Assembly: GCA_002105175.1 (NCBI GenBank)
Contig: MCGE01000061.1
Span: 30,765 to 94,764 of the forward strand
Source of the DNA: Absidia repens
Lineage: Eukaryota; Mucoromycota; Mucoromycetes; Mucorales; Cunninghamellaceae
DNA length: 64,000 bases
Reading direction: 5' to 3'
Positions 43,721-56,616 of the stretch are shown in pieces. Under the pieces are notes generated by a model. That model was not told where the DNA came from. It ran no database searches and was given only the letters and a program-made list of their open reading frames with translations. A program made the position numbers and the translations under genes. Position 1 is the stretch's first letter; each line of letters starts with the position of its first letter.

Positions 43721-44339
43721 GAGGTTATTCAATCGCCGCTCCGAAAACAGGAACAACAGCCCATAATAATACTAAAAAAGCGAAGGGAATGTGTCAAAGT
43801 AGAATGAATTAGCATTCATCTAAAAAAAGCACTTCAGGAAACAACATATCACAATCTCTACAGTCAATACCAGTGCGTCTACTTTGACCTTCTTGTTTGC
43901 AACTTCCGCAGATAGCCAAAAATGAATGATTGAAGATGAAGAAACGAAAGCAAACCCCCTTTTAAAAAGGTGGTTTCTGTGGCGGACGTTAAAAAATGTT
44001 GAGCTATGATACATGAAAAAACGGATTAGAGGTTTGCTTTCTCTCTTTCTTATATATCGAGGGTCATAAGGTATATAAATTGAATAAAAAATATACAAAC
44101 TTTTTTTATTGCTTATCATATTACGAAACAACATGCTGGTTATTGAACGTGATTATATGGGTTTTCTCAATACTTCTGCAACAAGAGTATTTTAAATTCC
44201 CAAAGGCGGTACAAAATTAATGTCATCATCAGCATAGACAGACTTGTGTTTGCATAAAAGTGTCACCAACTCCGCATCCCAGCATATTTCTGATTGGTGG
44301 TCAACACACCCACCGTCACCAGTAATGTGAGCGTCAGGC

Positions 44340-44341
<2 letters not shown>

Positions 44342-44370
<29 letters not shown>

Positions 44371-44443
44371 GGACACCAAATCTCCCATTTTCCATGCATC
44401 ATGATAAAGATTAAGACAAAACATCCTTAAACATTCTTAAATG

Positions 44444-44490
<47 letters not shown>
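44342..44490. repeat. T29 run and A47 run facing each other
   Basis: An uninterrupted run of 29 T (44342-44370) and one of 47 A (44444-44490) lie 73 bp apart. They form a perfect inverted pair of homopolymers. Run lengths may be unreliable in the assembly. Confidence 0.85.
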
Positions 44491-44491
<1 letters not shown>

Positions 44492-45114
44492 GACACTAAA
44501 AGCTATAATGGTCAAGGACCTCAAAATTCACAACGACTACTTGCTGGACAACAATTCAAAGACCCTTAACCCAGAAAAAAATAACATATTTTAACGTCTA
44601 TGTACTAGTCAATTTTCAGTAATAATCCCATGCGCTACACGGGGGGGGGACATCATACAATAACGAGCTATGTAGTTCGTCGCTCAAAGTTTCCTCTTTC
44701 AACATTTTCCTGAGTGCATAAAAAAAAAAAAATCTCGTTCAATCCAATAAAGTGTCGGTGGTGTAGCCCGCTATACCAATACTCCCCACCCACCGACGTA
44801 ATAAATGCATTCTAAGTCATTCAGACCGGTAATAACGTTAATAACAACCGCTACACCATCCGAGTACCTTTCCAAATGAATAAAAACAAGCAGATAAAAG
44901 CTAGTAATCCTCACTATACACCATAATATATGATTAAAGGAAATCACAGACACACACAGACACACACAGTCACACACGAATACACACGGACACACATACA
45001 GAAATAAATAAAAAGACACAACTATATGGAATAATGATACATAAGACCATGTTTTTTTTTTATTAAAAGAGACAAAGACATAAATATGTATATAAAAACT
45101 TAAAAAAAAAAGAC

Positions 45115-45120
<6 letters not shown>

Positions 45121-45163
<43 letters not shown>
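45121..45163. repeat. GA dinucleotide microsatellite
   Basis: About 21 perfect GA units lie some 80 bp past the bZIP stop codon, in its 3' flank. Confidence 0.95.
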
Positions 45164-45166
<3 letters not shown>

Positions 45167-45239
45167 AGAGTGGTAGCACTAATGAGAGGTGGCTATATAA
45201 AGCATAAATAAATAAAGATGGGGGGGGAGGGATAGAGAT

Positions 45240-47089
45240 CTAAGCTACAGGAATGAATAATTCCTTTGCACGACGGATATGCTTGCAAAACGGCGTGAAA
45301 GATTTGCGATGAAGAGTGGATTCATAGTTGCTACTATTGTCATGATCGTCCTCGTCGTCGTTGTCGACCTTTTCATCGTCCTGAGGTTTCTGCTGTTCTT
45401 CTTCCTCTGTCGTGCTAGCTTGTTGTTGTCCTTGGGATCCCTGTCGGCAGCAGTATTCGATATAATTATGGACAGAGGCGCAGATATATGATTTGAGATA
45501 CCGGTGAAAGACGGCAACAACGGTGGCACCCATACACTTTTCTTCATGGTAAGAGTCTTGTGGTGTTGATGATACGATTTCGTCGTCTTTGATTCCATTG
45601 TCAACATCATCATCCATTTGTTGTTGATCTTCTTCTTCTGTACCGGTAATTGATTTTCGATGTAGTGTGGCGAAGGGTTGGAGCAATTCCCATATTTTCA
45701 AGGTGCGTTTATCATTGAATCCACTGTAGTCCGTAGAGGTGGGGATGGTAGTAGTGTTTGTGGGATGATTTAGAGTCAATAAATCATTGGTGGAAAGAGT
45801 CATGGTGTGACCGACAACTATAGACATGAGTGCAGGAGCAAGTAAAGGATATCGTTGGAAAGTATCCATCACAGTGATATTGTTCGCTGGATATAGATTT
45901 GATTGTTCATTGACTTTGGATAACATACGATTCACATCCCAGTTAGGCATCATTGCGTGAGATAAGAACATGTCATGTAAATTGAAGTCGGAGGAAGACA
46001 TATTCCATGCAGAGGTCAACGCCGCTTGCTGCTGTTGTTGCTGTTGTTGCTGTTGTTGCTGCTGTTGCTGCTGTTGCTGTTGTTGCTGTTGCTGTGATTG
46101 TTCAAAGTAGAATGGTTGTGGTTGGTTTTGGTGAGGTTGGATCAATGCTGATTGGTGAATAGTGGTGAAATCGTGAAGAATACTCAAGTCGGGTGGTGAT
46201 GCAGATGAATCTGAAGATAAAGCGTGGACAGTTCCTGGAGACAATTCAAAGGAAGATAAGGTGCCCGTGGTACTATCAGTGGTTGTAGGTAGCGGTAATG
46301 GTGTATTGTCTTGATAGAGTTGCAAGTAATCAGAACTGGGAGCTACTGCTGCTGATGATTTTGTTACAGGGTTGATGCCTTGTTCATATAACACCAAATC
46401 CAGTCGTAGTTGTTTGTTTTCATCTTCCAGCTGAGTCATTTTTTCCCGCATTGATGAGAGTTCTGAATGTAATCTGCTATTTTCCGTCTTGCAATCATCC
46501 AATTCTTCTTCCAAAGTCGACATGTATTCTAATTAATTAAGAAAAGTAAAGTGAATATAATAGCGTAACACAAACCGAATTATTTTCTCTTATTCAGCTT
46601 ACCTTTTCTACGATTACGGAAATTACGAGCAGATATTTTGTTTCGTAATTGTCGTCGTTCCCTTGGCGACATTGATTTCAGTTGACTTTCAGGTACCTGA
46701 TCTGTCATTGTAGGCCTAAAGTCCAGTCTCCCTGATAACGGTTTGGCTCCACCAACTGAGCTGGTTTTCTTGGTTCGTTTCTGAGCGGTGAAGGTCGACT
46801 GCTTATCGTCATCATCTTCTAACTGTGCTGATCTTTTCGTCTGTTGCTGTTGCTGTTGCTTGCTGATATCGTTATTGTCATCCATTACAAGTCCAATTTC
46901 TTCACCAAGGAAGAATTCAAATAAATCCGATTTTGTCATATTATTGGACCTGGACGGTGTGGGAACAGAGGAAACCATTTGTTGGGGTGACTGATTTGTA
47001 ATAATGGATTGTTCTTGTTGAGCGGTTGGAACAGATGAATCCAGCTGTAATATCCAATCAATAGTAGAATGATCACGGTCGTTTTCCAT
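45240..47089 (-). CDS. bZIP transcription factor with long poly-Gln tract
   Basis: Minus-strand exons are 47089-46603 and 46528-45240 (591 aa). The basic region is SPRERRQLRNKISARNFRNR, continuing RKEY across the intron. A leucine zipper follows (MSTLEEELDDCKTENSRLHS, ELSSMREKMTQLEDENKQLR). The KISARNFRNRR form is common in bZIP factors of early-diverging and basidiomycete fungi and differs from the AP-1/Pap1 signature. N-terminal to it are a Gln/Ser-rich activation-type region and an acidic patch next to KRTKK. A run of 24 Gln lies at about residues 308-331, with Ser/Thr/Pro-rich flanks. The C-terminal half has Asp/Glu-rich stretches (EEEDQQQMDDDVD, VDNDDEDDHD). The target pathway is unknown. 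The single intron interrupts the basic region just before EYMSTL. Confidence 0.9.
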
Positions 47090-48563
47090 GGGCTTGTAAA
47101 TATGTTGTATAATGAAAGATAAGAAGAAAATAAGAAAAAGAAGAGAAAGAGTGTGGAAAAAAAAAAAAAAATGGGAAGCTGAGCTCCCTTTTTTTTTTGG
47201 GTGAAATTGATGATTGGTGGACTTAAAAATTTAATTAAACTCCGGTCTTTTTATTTTCTCTCTTCACTGAAATTTCTTTCAACTTGCTTATAGATATTTG
47301 TAATAGATTTACTACATGATGACATGAAAACAAACTTCATTATTGACTGACTTTATTTGTTAACTGATTTCACGAGCGTACGACCATTTACACCCAAACC
47401 ATGAACTCACTTGACATACAATTATTGATGCAACGGTACACCTGGTGTTTGTTGGCTAGACGATATAAACAGCAATATCACTTGACCTAGCGCTCAGTAA
47501 GATATAAAGGAAGATTCCTTATACAAGTTTTTGTAGGTAATCAAAATAAGCGATTGGTGTTGAAAATAGTGATAGCCCATAATCTTTATATTATATGTAT
47601 GTAATGATGATAGGTAACACTGAACCGAACAAAAAGCATTGGGAAGGCGGATTTGGTATGAATATAGCTAGCTTCAAGTGAGGTCGAAACTAAAACGGAG
47701 TGGGTTCGACAAAAAGAAATCCCAGCAGAATACATAATGGTAAGGGGTGAGGATGATCCAAAAATCAATTGTGAAGCTCATCATTAACAATTTTATTCTA
47801 CGTAGAGAGGGCAAATCAGTGAAGCTAGACACATATATGGAAAAGTGACGATTTCACACAAATGACGCCTATGACTAACCGACGAAATGATTCCTCTTCT
47901 GGTATTTTAGAATAGGGAAACCGCAGATCATCTTCATCTTAGGGATCGTTATCGTTTGGCTAAATTCGATCAACAGGTACACTTGTTATGGATATGGTAT
48001 TCGTTTTAGTATAGTAGACAGTAGATAGTTTATTTTTAGTTTACATAGAAAGTAGTATATCATACCGTGTTGTAGTTTTGAATTATTAACGGACAAATAA
48101 AACCTTTTTTTTTCTTCTTACAACGTTGAATTATTAAGAAAATGGAAGTGGGATTATTTAAGTTGTTGGATGACTTCTGGATAGATTTGTTTAGTTGGGA
48201 TTAAAGACGAAAACTGGGATCTTCTGGCTTCATGATGTATTATTGCGTTATTTCTCAGAATTAAGGTTTTCTTTCTACTGCTTTGTCAAAGCGATAAGTG
48301 GACAAATTTGGGCAATCGTAGGGATGGGTGATGTCGACACCACGTTTTTTATTGGATGATTTACCAAATAATCTTGGGATCTTCAAACCCAGAGTGATTT
48401 CTCAATTTGACAAAACGATGGCGCAATCTGTCTGCCCTCTCACTGACAAGTTCTGCATATTTAAAGCCAACTAGTTTATTTTTTTCATCTTATTTTTCCA
48501 TTCTTTTCCCTTTTTTTTTTATCACTTTTCTTTGCTTTTCTTGAATACCATTTCTTATATATA
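47090..48563. other. divergent intergenic region (bZIP - / SulP +)
   Basis: About 1.5 kb of promoter DNA for two divergent genes. Next to the bZIP start there is a purine-rich leader with an A run (47158-47171). Next to the transporter start there is a T-rich leader (48480-48560). No gene, RNA or R1/R2 copy was recognised. Confidence 0.6.
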
Positions 48564-51405
48564 ATGTCGTATGAAAAGCACGATGAAATTTTTGTGGATT
48601 ATGAACAAGTGTCATATAAAGAGGAAACTGAATTATTCTTCAAAAATCTACCCCGATATACCCAAGATTATTTGGTGGGTCTTTTGCCCATTGCATCTTG
48701 GATTGGACGCTACAACCTTATGGTAAAATATATTATTGATAGAGATCAAATGAAAAGGGGCCAATTTACTAAAAAGATCTAATAATGCTGTAGTGGCTGG
48801 TAAGGGATTTGATTGCTGGTATTACTGTGGGTATTGTGGTTGTGCCTCAATCTATGGCTTACGCCAAAATTGCCATGTTGCCTCCTCAATATGGTTTATA
48901 GTAAGTTATAAAAACTGATTGTTGTTAAAAAAAACGCGACTGGGACTAACCCTTTTTTTTTCATTATTGAATAAATTTAGTACTGCATTTGTTGGTTTAT
49001 GTGTATACTGCTTATTTGCTACTTCAAAAGATATCTCCATTGGCCCTACAGGTAAATAGATTTTGAAAAAACGGACTGAACCGACACCACACTTAAAAGA
49101 TAAAATGAATTCACACGCCAATTTTGCCTCTTTTTCTCTGGTTCTAGCTGTAATGTCATTATTGGTTGGACAAACAATCACAAGAATCACTGCCACAAGC
49201 GATACTATCACTGCCACAGAAATTGCTGTCTCATTCTCACTATTGACTGGTGCCATTGCTATGTTTATTGGTCTTGTTCGTTTAGGTATTTTGGTTGATT
49301 TTATTCCAGGTAAAGCATAAAGACGTCATGATGATCACCCGACTTTTTTGCTAAGCGATTTCGATTTTTTCATTTTTTATAGCTTGTTCTATCGCTGGAT
49401 TTATGACAGGTAAGATGGCACAGCAACTTAAAAAATGTCGGCCCAAAACTCATTTCTTCTACCTTCTTAATTTATTTCTATTTGCAGGCTCTGCCATCAC
49501 CATTACCATAGGCCAGGTAAAATGATTTACACTCCGCACTTTTTTTTTTGTAGATCTTTTTGTTGATCTTTTTGTTTTTCATGATATCTTTTCTTAGTGG
49601 CCCAAACTTTTCGGCATCAAGGGTATCAATACACAAGATGCAACCTATCTTATTTTTGGCAATTTCTTCAAGCATCTACCTGGTACTAAAGTTGATGTGG
49701 CTTTCGGCTTGATTGGGCTACTCTATTTATACTCTATGCGTTACGGCTGCCAATACTTCTCCAAACGCTACCCCAAATACAGCACCCACCTCTTTTTCTT
49801 TAGCATTATGCGTAACGGTATCCTGATCATCTTCTCTACACTTATTGCTTTCCTTATCAACATCGGAAAGTCGACTTCTCCTATCAGCATTCTCGGTGAC
49901 ATTCCTGCAGGCTTCCAAGCCATGGCTGTACCGCGTGTGGACACCGAAGTCATTAGCAACATTGCCTCATCTTTACCCTCTGGTGTGATCATCTTGATTC
50001 TGGAACATGTGGCCATCGCTAAATCTTTTGGACGAATCAATAATTATACAATTCGACCTGATCAAGAAATCATTGCTATTGGGTTCACAAATATTTGGGC
50101 TTCTTTCTTTGGGTAAGCCGACTCTTCCTTTTTTTTTTTTTTTTTTTTTGGCTACTAGGATTCACTTATATTCAATACTTATTATTCCTTTTTAGTGCTT
50201 ATCCCTCTACTGGATCCTTTTCTCGCACGGCGATCAAGGCTAGATCTGGCGTGAAAACACCTATTGCTGGTATTTTCAGCGCGTGTGTTGTAGTTTTATG
50301 TCTCTATGTCTTGACTCCAGCCTTCCATTACATTCCAGATGCGACCCTCTCTGCTGTAGTCATTCATGCGGTGGCTGATCTTGTGTCTGGACCCAGCTAC
50401 ATTAAACGCCTTGCCTCTGTCAGTCTATGGGAACTATTTGTGTTTATTGTTACTGTGGTTGTGACCTTCTTCTCCACAGTTGAATACGGAATCTATGCTT
50501 CGGTTGCCTTATCTATTGTTATTCTACTCTTCCGTATTGCTCGTCCTCGCTTCTGGGCCCTGGGCCGTGTTCCTCTTGCTTCTGATGCGCCAAAGTGTGT
50601 CGATGAAAAGATACCTCAGCTCCAACAACGCTACCTATATGTACCTCACAACCATCCTTCGTTGGGCAGATTAGTGGAGCCCTTACCTAGTGGAATGCTC
50701 ATGTGTCGCATTGACGAATCATTCACGTATCCCAACTCTGGCTACATTGCTGACCGAATTATCGCCTATTGCAAAGAACATACACGTCGTGGTGGGGCTA
50801 TTTTGACAAAAGGAGAACGATCGTGGAATGACGATGCCAACCCTGTGACAGAAGCCGCCCGCGAACAACTACCACTTCTCCATGCTCTGATTTTGGACGT
50901 GGCCAGTGTCAACCGACTGGACTCAAGTGGTCTTCAAGCTGTGGTGGATGCTCAAGCTGCCTTGAACCGATTTGCTGGCCAACATGTAGAATTCCATTTT
51001 GTCAACATTGTCCATCCTGCGATTCGCCGTGCATTGATCGTCGCTGGATTTGGCACTCAACCTGTTCCCGGTGGTGAAGGACAAGAAATCTTACCAGTGG
51101 TACCCGCCTCCAAAGATGGTCCTCAACAGCAAAAACAACAGCAACAAAGACAACAAAAAGCCGCTCGCGATATCGAAGAACAAGTCGCTGATGATACCTC
51201 TAGTGACGAAAAGCATGAAAGTCAACATATCGAATCTGTCAACTCTCGCACAGCATCTACTACCACTTTGTCAAATCCAATTCCTATACCCAAGGATGTC
51301 TATCCCTTCTTCCATTGGAGTGGTGATGAAGCCGTCAATGCCGCTGCCCGATCGCTGGCCATTCGAAATGCCTCTTCATCTCCGGATCAAGAAGAATCAG
51401 AGTAG
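48564..51405 (+). CDS. SulP-family sulfate permease with STAS domain
   Basis: This is a high-affinity-type sulfate/anion transporter of the plasma membrane. Exons are 48564-48722, 48794-48900, 48981-49051, 49148-49309, 49383-49409, 49488-49516, 49598-50112 and 50196-51405 (759 aa). The SulP signature WLVRDLIAGITVGIVVVPQS, then MAYAKIAMLPPQYGLYTAFV, is exact in pattern. SKDISIGPTAVMSLL, the FGRINNYTIRPDQEIIAIGF block and YPSTGSFSRTAIKARSGVKT follow. About ten to twelve hydrophobic segments precede a C-terminal STAS domain (HALILDVASVNRLDSSGLQA, near residue 601). The tail carries a Gln/Lys tract and an acidic Ser-rich stretch. Exons 5 and 6 are very short (27 and 29 bases), but both are needed to keep the membrane region in frame. 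Confidence 0.95.
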
Positions 51406-52091
51406 TAGAATAGTAGTTAGTCTTTATATTTTATATTTGCATTCATTTTATCATTTTTATTAGTATTGTTTCTTATGTAACCCTCCCCCATATTACTGTA
51501 TTATACATATCATCCTTTTATTAGTTGTACTATTATACCTCTCACACTCTATCCTTCAGAAACATCGTTTTTCTTGTTAAATAGAAATATATAAATATTT
51601 ATTTATTCAACATCATATGTCTTCTTTTGTACAAATAAAAGCTTGCCCATCAATGTTTGAAAGTATGGGACTCGCATGAAAAGTCATATCCTCATCTTAT
51701 CATTGTGCTGTAAAGTACAATACTCACGTTTTAATCAACTTCCTTTTGTTGTTATCTTTTGTTGTTGTTGTTGTCGTTTTAAAGCATATCAGCTTGTGTG
51801 ATTCATATAGTTTATGTATTTCCAGTGTTCGGGATTTATTTTCATTCTTTATCAAATTCGCCTCTGTTTGTCATGATCCTGCCAGATATCTGCGCTGGAA
51901 GAGAACATGGGGGCCGACATTTAAGCCTCCACCCCAACCCCCTATCTTACTAATGCATAGACTTGCAAAAAATCAAATCGCTATTTACGGCGTTTGAATT
52001 ACCGCAGAAGGTCGGGCACTTTTTTTTCCCTCTTTCCTTTATTTATTTTTTATTTTATTTTTTTTTAGTTGAAATTCGCTCCACGCCAATC
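51406..52091. other. intergenic region
   Basis: Terminator-like A/T sequence after the transporter stop (ATTTATTTATTCAAC near 51600) and a pyrimidine-rich leader (52018-52067) before the methyltransferase gene. No other feature is seen. Confidence 0.55.
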
Positions 52092-53836
52092 ATGTTATCC
52101 TTGTGGCGCCAACGACTTATCACGCGAACGAATGCGACATTGAGGTTGCCATTAAAATCTTACTCGACTGTGTCTTCCTCACCATTAGCCTTTCAGGTGT
52201 TTGATCGCAACGTAAAGAAGATGCAAAAGGATCGTGCCGCTTCAGACAAGGAAGAAAGCCGTGTGGTGGATTACCTTAAGGATGAAGTAGCTGCTCGTGT
52301 CTCTGATCGACTCTTGGTAAGACATTTCAAGAATTCTTTCCCAAGAGACCTCTCGAAATACTCACCATAGTTCTGTTTGATTGAGTAGGATATTAAACGC
52401 GAATTCGGTACTGTGGTAGACTTGGGCTCCGGCTGTGGACATATTGTCAAGCACGTAGATTCGGATATGCTACAAAAACTTATCATGTGTGATATGTCAG
52501 GTAAGCTGGGGAGCTGAAAGTGAGATATATGATATATGGAAAGACTAGAACCATCTTTCTCTCTCTCTCCTTGTATGTATAGAAAAAGCCTTGTACCGGG
52601 ATGCTGATCAAAATTATGAAGGTAAAAAAAAAAAAAAAAAATAACAAGAAACCACGATAAAAGATGCTTTGCAACTGACCTCATTTCGTTTGCATATGCT
52701 TATTGTAGTCAATGTGGAACGACAAGTGGTGGATGAAGAATACTTACCCTTTAAAGAAAACTCATTGGAAGCGGTGGTCAGTAGCTTATCTTTGAACTGG
52801 GTGAATGATCTGCCTGGTAAGTAGAAAATAGAAAAAAAGTACGGATCGGTATGGGAATGATTATGATATTGACTTGATCTGTATTGCTTTTTTTTTTTTT
52901 TTTTTTTTTATTCTTAGGGGCTCTAATCCAAATCCGTCAATCGTTAAAACCCGATGGTGTCTTCATTGGTGCAATGTTCGGTGGCGATACACTATTCGAA
53001 TTACGGTAAAAAGAAGGAAATGGGTAGTAGTTATCTTTTTCTCTCATTTATCAGTTTATACTAACGATGCCGTATCATCACTATTATTACCATAGAACAT
53101 CTTTACAGTTAGCCGAAACAGAGCGGGAAAGTGGAATCTCACCAAGAGTGTCACCAATGACAGGTAATGAATGCCCTGAGAAATAGAAAGCAGTATTACG
53201 GGGTTGGAGGAAGATCACGATGTGATTGGTATTAACCTGCTTTTTTTTTTATGAAATCTAGACTCTAGCGACATATCCCGACTACTCTCTCGCGCCGGAT
53301 TTACTTTGACTACGGTAGATGTGGATGAAATACAAGTGAGTTATCCATCTGCATTTGAACTGATGGACGATTTACGGGCTATGGGTGAAAGCAATGCGGT
53401 GCTCAGCAGGTAAGTCATCCACATGTAAGGATAGGAACACTCGGAATCTGACTTTTGCTTTTATTTAGACGCCCATTGCTGAAACGGGATACTCTTTTGG
53501 CAGCTGCATCCATTTACAAAGGTAACGAAAAATACAATCAACATTTTACATTCAAACTACTAACCTTATGTGTTCTTTTTGCTTGGATTGATGGATTGCT
53601 TTTAGAACTTCACGGCAATGAAGACGGAAGTATACCTGCTACGTTCCAAATTATTTATATGGTAAAAAAAAAAAAAAAAAAAAAAAAAAGGATTCATATT
53701 CATATATGACCGATATAGGAACTCACTCGGTACGATTTTATTTTTATTGTTATAGATTGGCTGGGAACCTTCGGAAACGACACCTTTACCCAAGAAACGT
53801 GGATCGGCAAATGCGTCGCTGAAGGATGTACTGTAG
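52092..53836 (+). CDS. NDUFAF5-like mitochondrial complex I assembly methyltransferase-fold protein
   Basis: NDUFAF5 is a SAM-binding protein of the mitochondrial matrix needed for complex I assembly, where it hydroxylates an Arg of NDUFS7. Exons are 52092-52316, 52389-52500, 52583-52621, 52709-52816, 52918-53005, 53096-53163, 53262-53409, 53469-53521, 53606-53661 and 53756-53836 (325 aa). The first 30 residues ([20 protein letters not shown]) look like a mitochondrial presequence. The family blocks are [71 protein letters not shown] and [34 protein letters not shown] follows, and the end is TFQIIYMIGWEPS. Its presence implies that this organism has a rotenone-sensitive complex I. Confidence 0.93.
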
Positions 53837-54366
53837 TTATTAGTTTAGATTAGATTTATAGATTTTATGAATAAAATGCTTAGGAATTTTTCCGATATTT
53901 TGTGTTGTTGCTGTCTTAGAGAAATGGTATGGAAAAGCTTAGAGCGATTTGTATGTATGCGGTGGATAAGCGTACAAAAAAAAAAAAAAAAAAAAAAAAG
54001 ACATAAATGGAAAGGAGTAAAAAATAGAGACGGTAATTACAGTTTTTTATATCCATTATGGGACGATTTGGTGATATCATATTGTGATTATCATGGGTAC
54101 ATAGAAATAAAAAAAGAAGGTGGGAGTTGCTTACTTATTGAATTGATTTAGCGATTTTAAGAAGAAATGGGTGGCATCAATTCCTTTTTTTTTTGGGATC
54201 ACTACTTTTTAAGTAGCTCTCCGGTTTTGATATATATATAAAAGGATCGAATTACGATTACTTTTTTCTGTGGTTTACCTCTTTTTTTTTTTTTTCCTCC
54301 CCGTTAGAACAAAGATATAACGAACTTTAACTTTCCGAATATCGTACTGTCGTTTAACATACCGAT
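53837..54366. other. intergenic region
   Basis: A 530 bp stretch with AATAAA at about 53870 and an A run at 53978-53999. A TATATATATATAAAAGG box-like stretch (54228-54244) lies about 125 bp before the trehalase start codon and could act as its TATA element. Confidence 0.5.
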
Positions 54367-55112
54367 ATGCTCACACTCGTTTTTTTTTTGGTGGCATATT
54401 TGCTAACGCAAGTGAACGCACTATTAGACTCACAAAGTACAGCTGATGATCTATATTCACCTACAACATGCAACTCGCCTATTTACTGTGAAGGACCCCT
54501 TTTGAAAGCTGTTCAATTGGCGCAATTATTCGCTGATTCCAAAACATTTGTGGATATGGTATGTAGAGCACTAGGCAAAAAGCGGGAATTACCATCACTA
54601 TTATTCTGATTTTTTATTATTGTTATCAGCCAACAACCAAACCTGTGAATAAAGTCCTTGAAGCATTTCAGTCTTTGGGAAATGATCCTGATAAAAAAAG
54701 TCTTCAGTCCTTTGTAGAAGATCATTTTTCACCAGCAGGCAGCGAAATGAAACCCTATAACATCACCACAGAACCACTAGTGTGGTTAGATAAGGTGGGT
54801 GATACAAAATACCGTGGATGGGTAAACCAGTTACACCATGCTTGGTCAAAACTAGCATTCAAGTTCGATACCTCATATCTTTGTAAAGGATGCGTATCAA
54901 GCACATTACCAGTGAGACGACCGTTTGTGGTACCAGGTGGCCGTTTTCGAGAGTTCTACTACTGGGACAGTTATTTTGTCATTGAAGGCTTATTAAAAAG
55001 CGGATTAAACTCCCTTGCTCTGGATATGATTGAAAACTTTTTAGATTTTGTTGACACCTTCGGATTCATGCGTAAGGGAGTATAAATTTGAAGTTTTATT
55101 GTTTTAAACGCC

Positions 55113-55145
<33 letters not shown>

Positions 55146-56437
55146 AACAACAATTCTTAGCCAATGGTGCTCGTATCTATTATCTGAACAGGTCACAACC
55201 TCCTTTCCTGGCTGAAATGGTCAACTTGTATTATCAGAAAACCCAGGATATCAGTATTATGAAAAAGGCTCTTCCAGTACTGGACAAAGAATATTCCTTT
55301 TGGCTCAAGAATACAACTGTGGTGATTCGAAAAGGTGACATAAAATACAAACTCAACCGATTCAATGTCGAAAGCCATTCACCACGGCCTGAATCTTACA
55401 ACGAAGACTTCAACACTGTATATAATGGCACTACTCTGACGACAAAGCAACAAAATGACTTATTTTCCAATTTGGCTACCGGTGCGGAAACTGGATGGGA
55501 TTACAGCTCACGATGGACGAAGGCAAAAACCGATACCCCTGATACGGATATTCTACGCACCCTTGATACACGCAATATTATTCCTGTGGAACTCAACGCA
55601 TTGCTTTGGAGTATGGAGACTCATTTGACGACTTGGTACGAAATTTACGGAGGCGACATCACAACGGATAAGCTTCGTCGTCGCAAGGTTCAGTATTATC
55701 GGAAACAGGCCACGAAACGACTGAATGCAATGGACGCTTTGCTATGGAATCAAAGCCAGACATCCTTTTTTGATTACAACATTACCAGCAATACCCAGAG
55801 TACTGAATTCTCCCCAGCATCCCTGTATCCTTTCTGGCTGGGTGCTTTGCCTCCTCGCGCGCGCGACCCTTCCACTTTACATCACGTATTTGACTCGACA
55901 CGGCGCCAATTGAAATCGTACCCTGGCATCTTGGCCTCCACCACTCAAAGCACTTCGATGCAATGGGACTTCCCAAATGGATGGCCACCCCTACAATACA
56001 TTGTTATCAATTCCATGCTTAATGTCGATGCTCTCTTGGGAAAATCAAGATACGCTCCTCTTGCTAAAGTACTGGCTCAACGGACGGCAGCCTCTGCATA
56101 CTGTTCATGGTTTTTGACTGGCGGAAGTATTCCGGGAAACCTGGAAAAACTATCCAACACTACCGACAATGGCCATATGTTTGAAAAATTTGATGTGCGA
56201 TCGCTAACTGCTTCTGGATCCGGTGGCGAATGTAAGTAGTACATTAATAAAGAGGAATGGCGACGGGAACGGAAATAGATATTTATTCACTTCCTATGCT
56301 TAATAGATACTGTACAAATTGGATTTGGCTGGACTAATGGGGTGACTCTATGGATTCTCAACAAATTCAATGATTTGGTGGCTCCTGATTGTACCTCTAG
56401 TGATATTTATAGGGTGCCTGAAATGGATCAAGATTAG
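54367..56437 (+). CDS. secreted (acid-type) trehalase, GH37
   Basis: This enzyme hydrolyses trehalose to two glucose molecules outside the cell or in the vacuole. Exons are 54367-54558, 54630-55071, 55161-56231 and 56307-56437 (611 aa). The N-terminus (MLTLVFFLVAYLLTQVNAL) is a signal peptide, and the protein lacks the Ca-binding N-terminal extension of neutral trehalases. GH37 signature 1 reads PGGRFREFYYWDSYF (about residue 167), and signature 2 reads QWDFPNGWPP (about 478), with Phe where Tyr is more usual. Other family blocks are TGAETGWDYSSRWT, IIPVELNALLW and GSGGEYTVQIGFGWTNGV. Several N-glycosylation sequons are visible. The second intron ends after a very long T run (55113-55143). 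Confidence 0.93.
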
Positions 56438-56616
56438 TGTGTGTGGGGGGTATTTGTACTTTTATTCCTGCATCAATAAAAAAATATCTGTCCCTGAATG
56501 TTTATATTCCGCTTTTGACAAGCCACTTTCAAGCAACTGAATTTTTTGTCTTTTGAACCTCCTCTCTCCTTTTTAATATCCCCTTACTTTTTTTTTTTTT
56601 ACACATATCTCATACA

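Larger units (their letters stand above)
40576..45239. other. gene-free 4.7 kb with R1, R2, minisatellites and homopolymers
   Basis: Lies between Atg27 (+) and the bZIP gene (-), in convergent orientation. Contents in order: R2 copy (40723-40866), R1 partial inverted copy F (41130-41560), a 20-mer minisatellite (41553-41650), a 30-mer repeat (41868-41957), an A run (42431-42455), R1 copy E (42560-43720), T29 and A47 runs (44342-44490), a CACACA-type tract (44945-45000) and a GA repeat (45121-45163). I see no gene; the short ORFs carry no family features. Confidence 0.65.

Noticed and set aside
44754..44797. GTCGGTGG...CCACCGAC hairpin as a possible tRNA or structured RNA
   Set aside because: The stem is only 8 bp, and there are no tRNA-like D and T arms or conserved A/B boxes.
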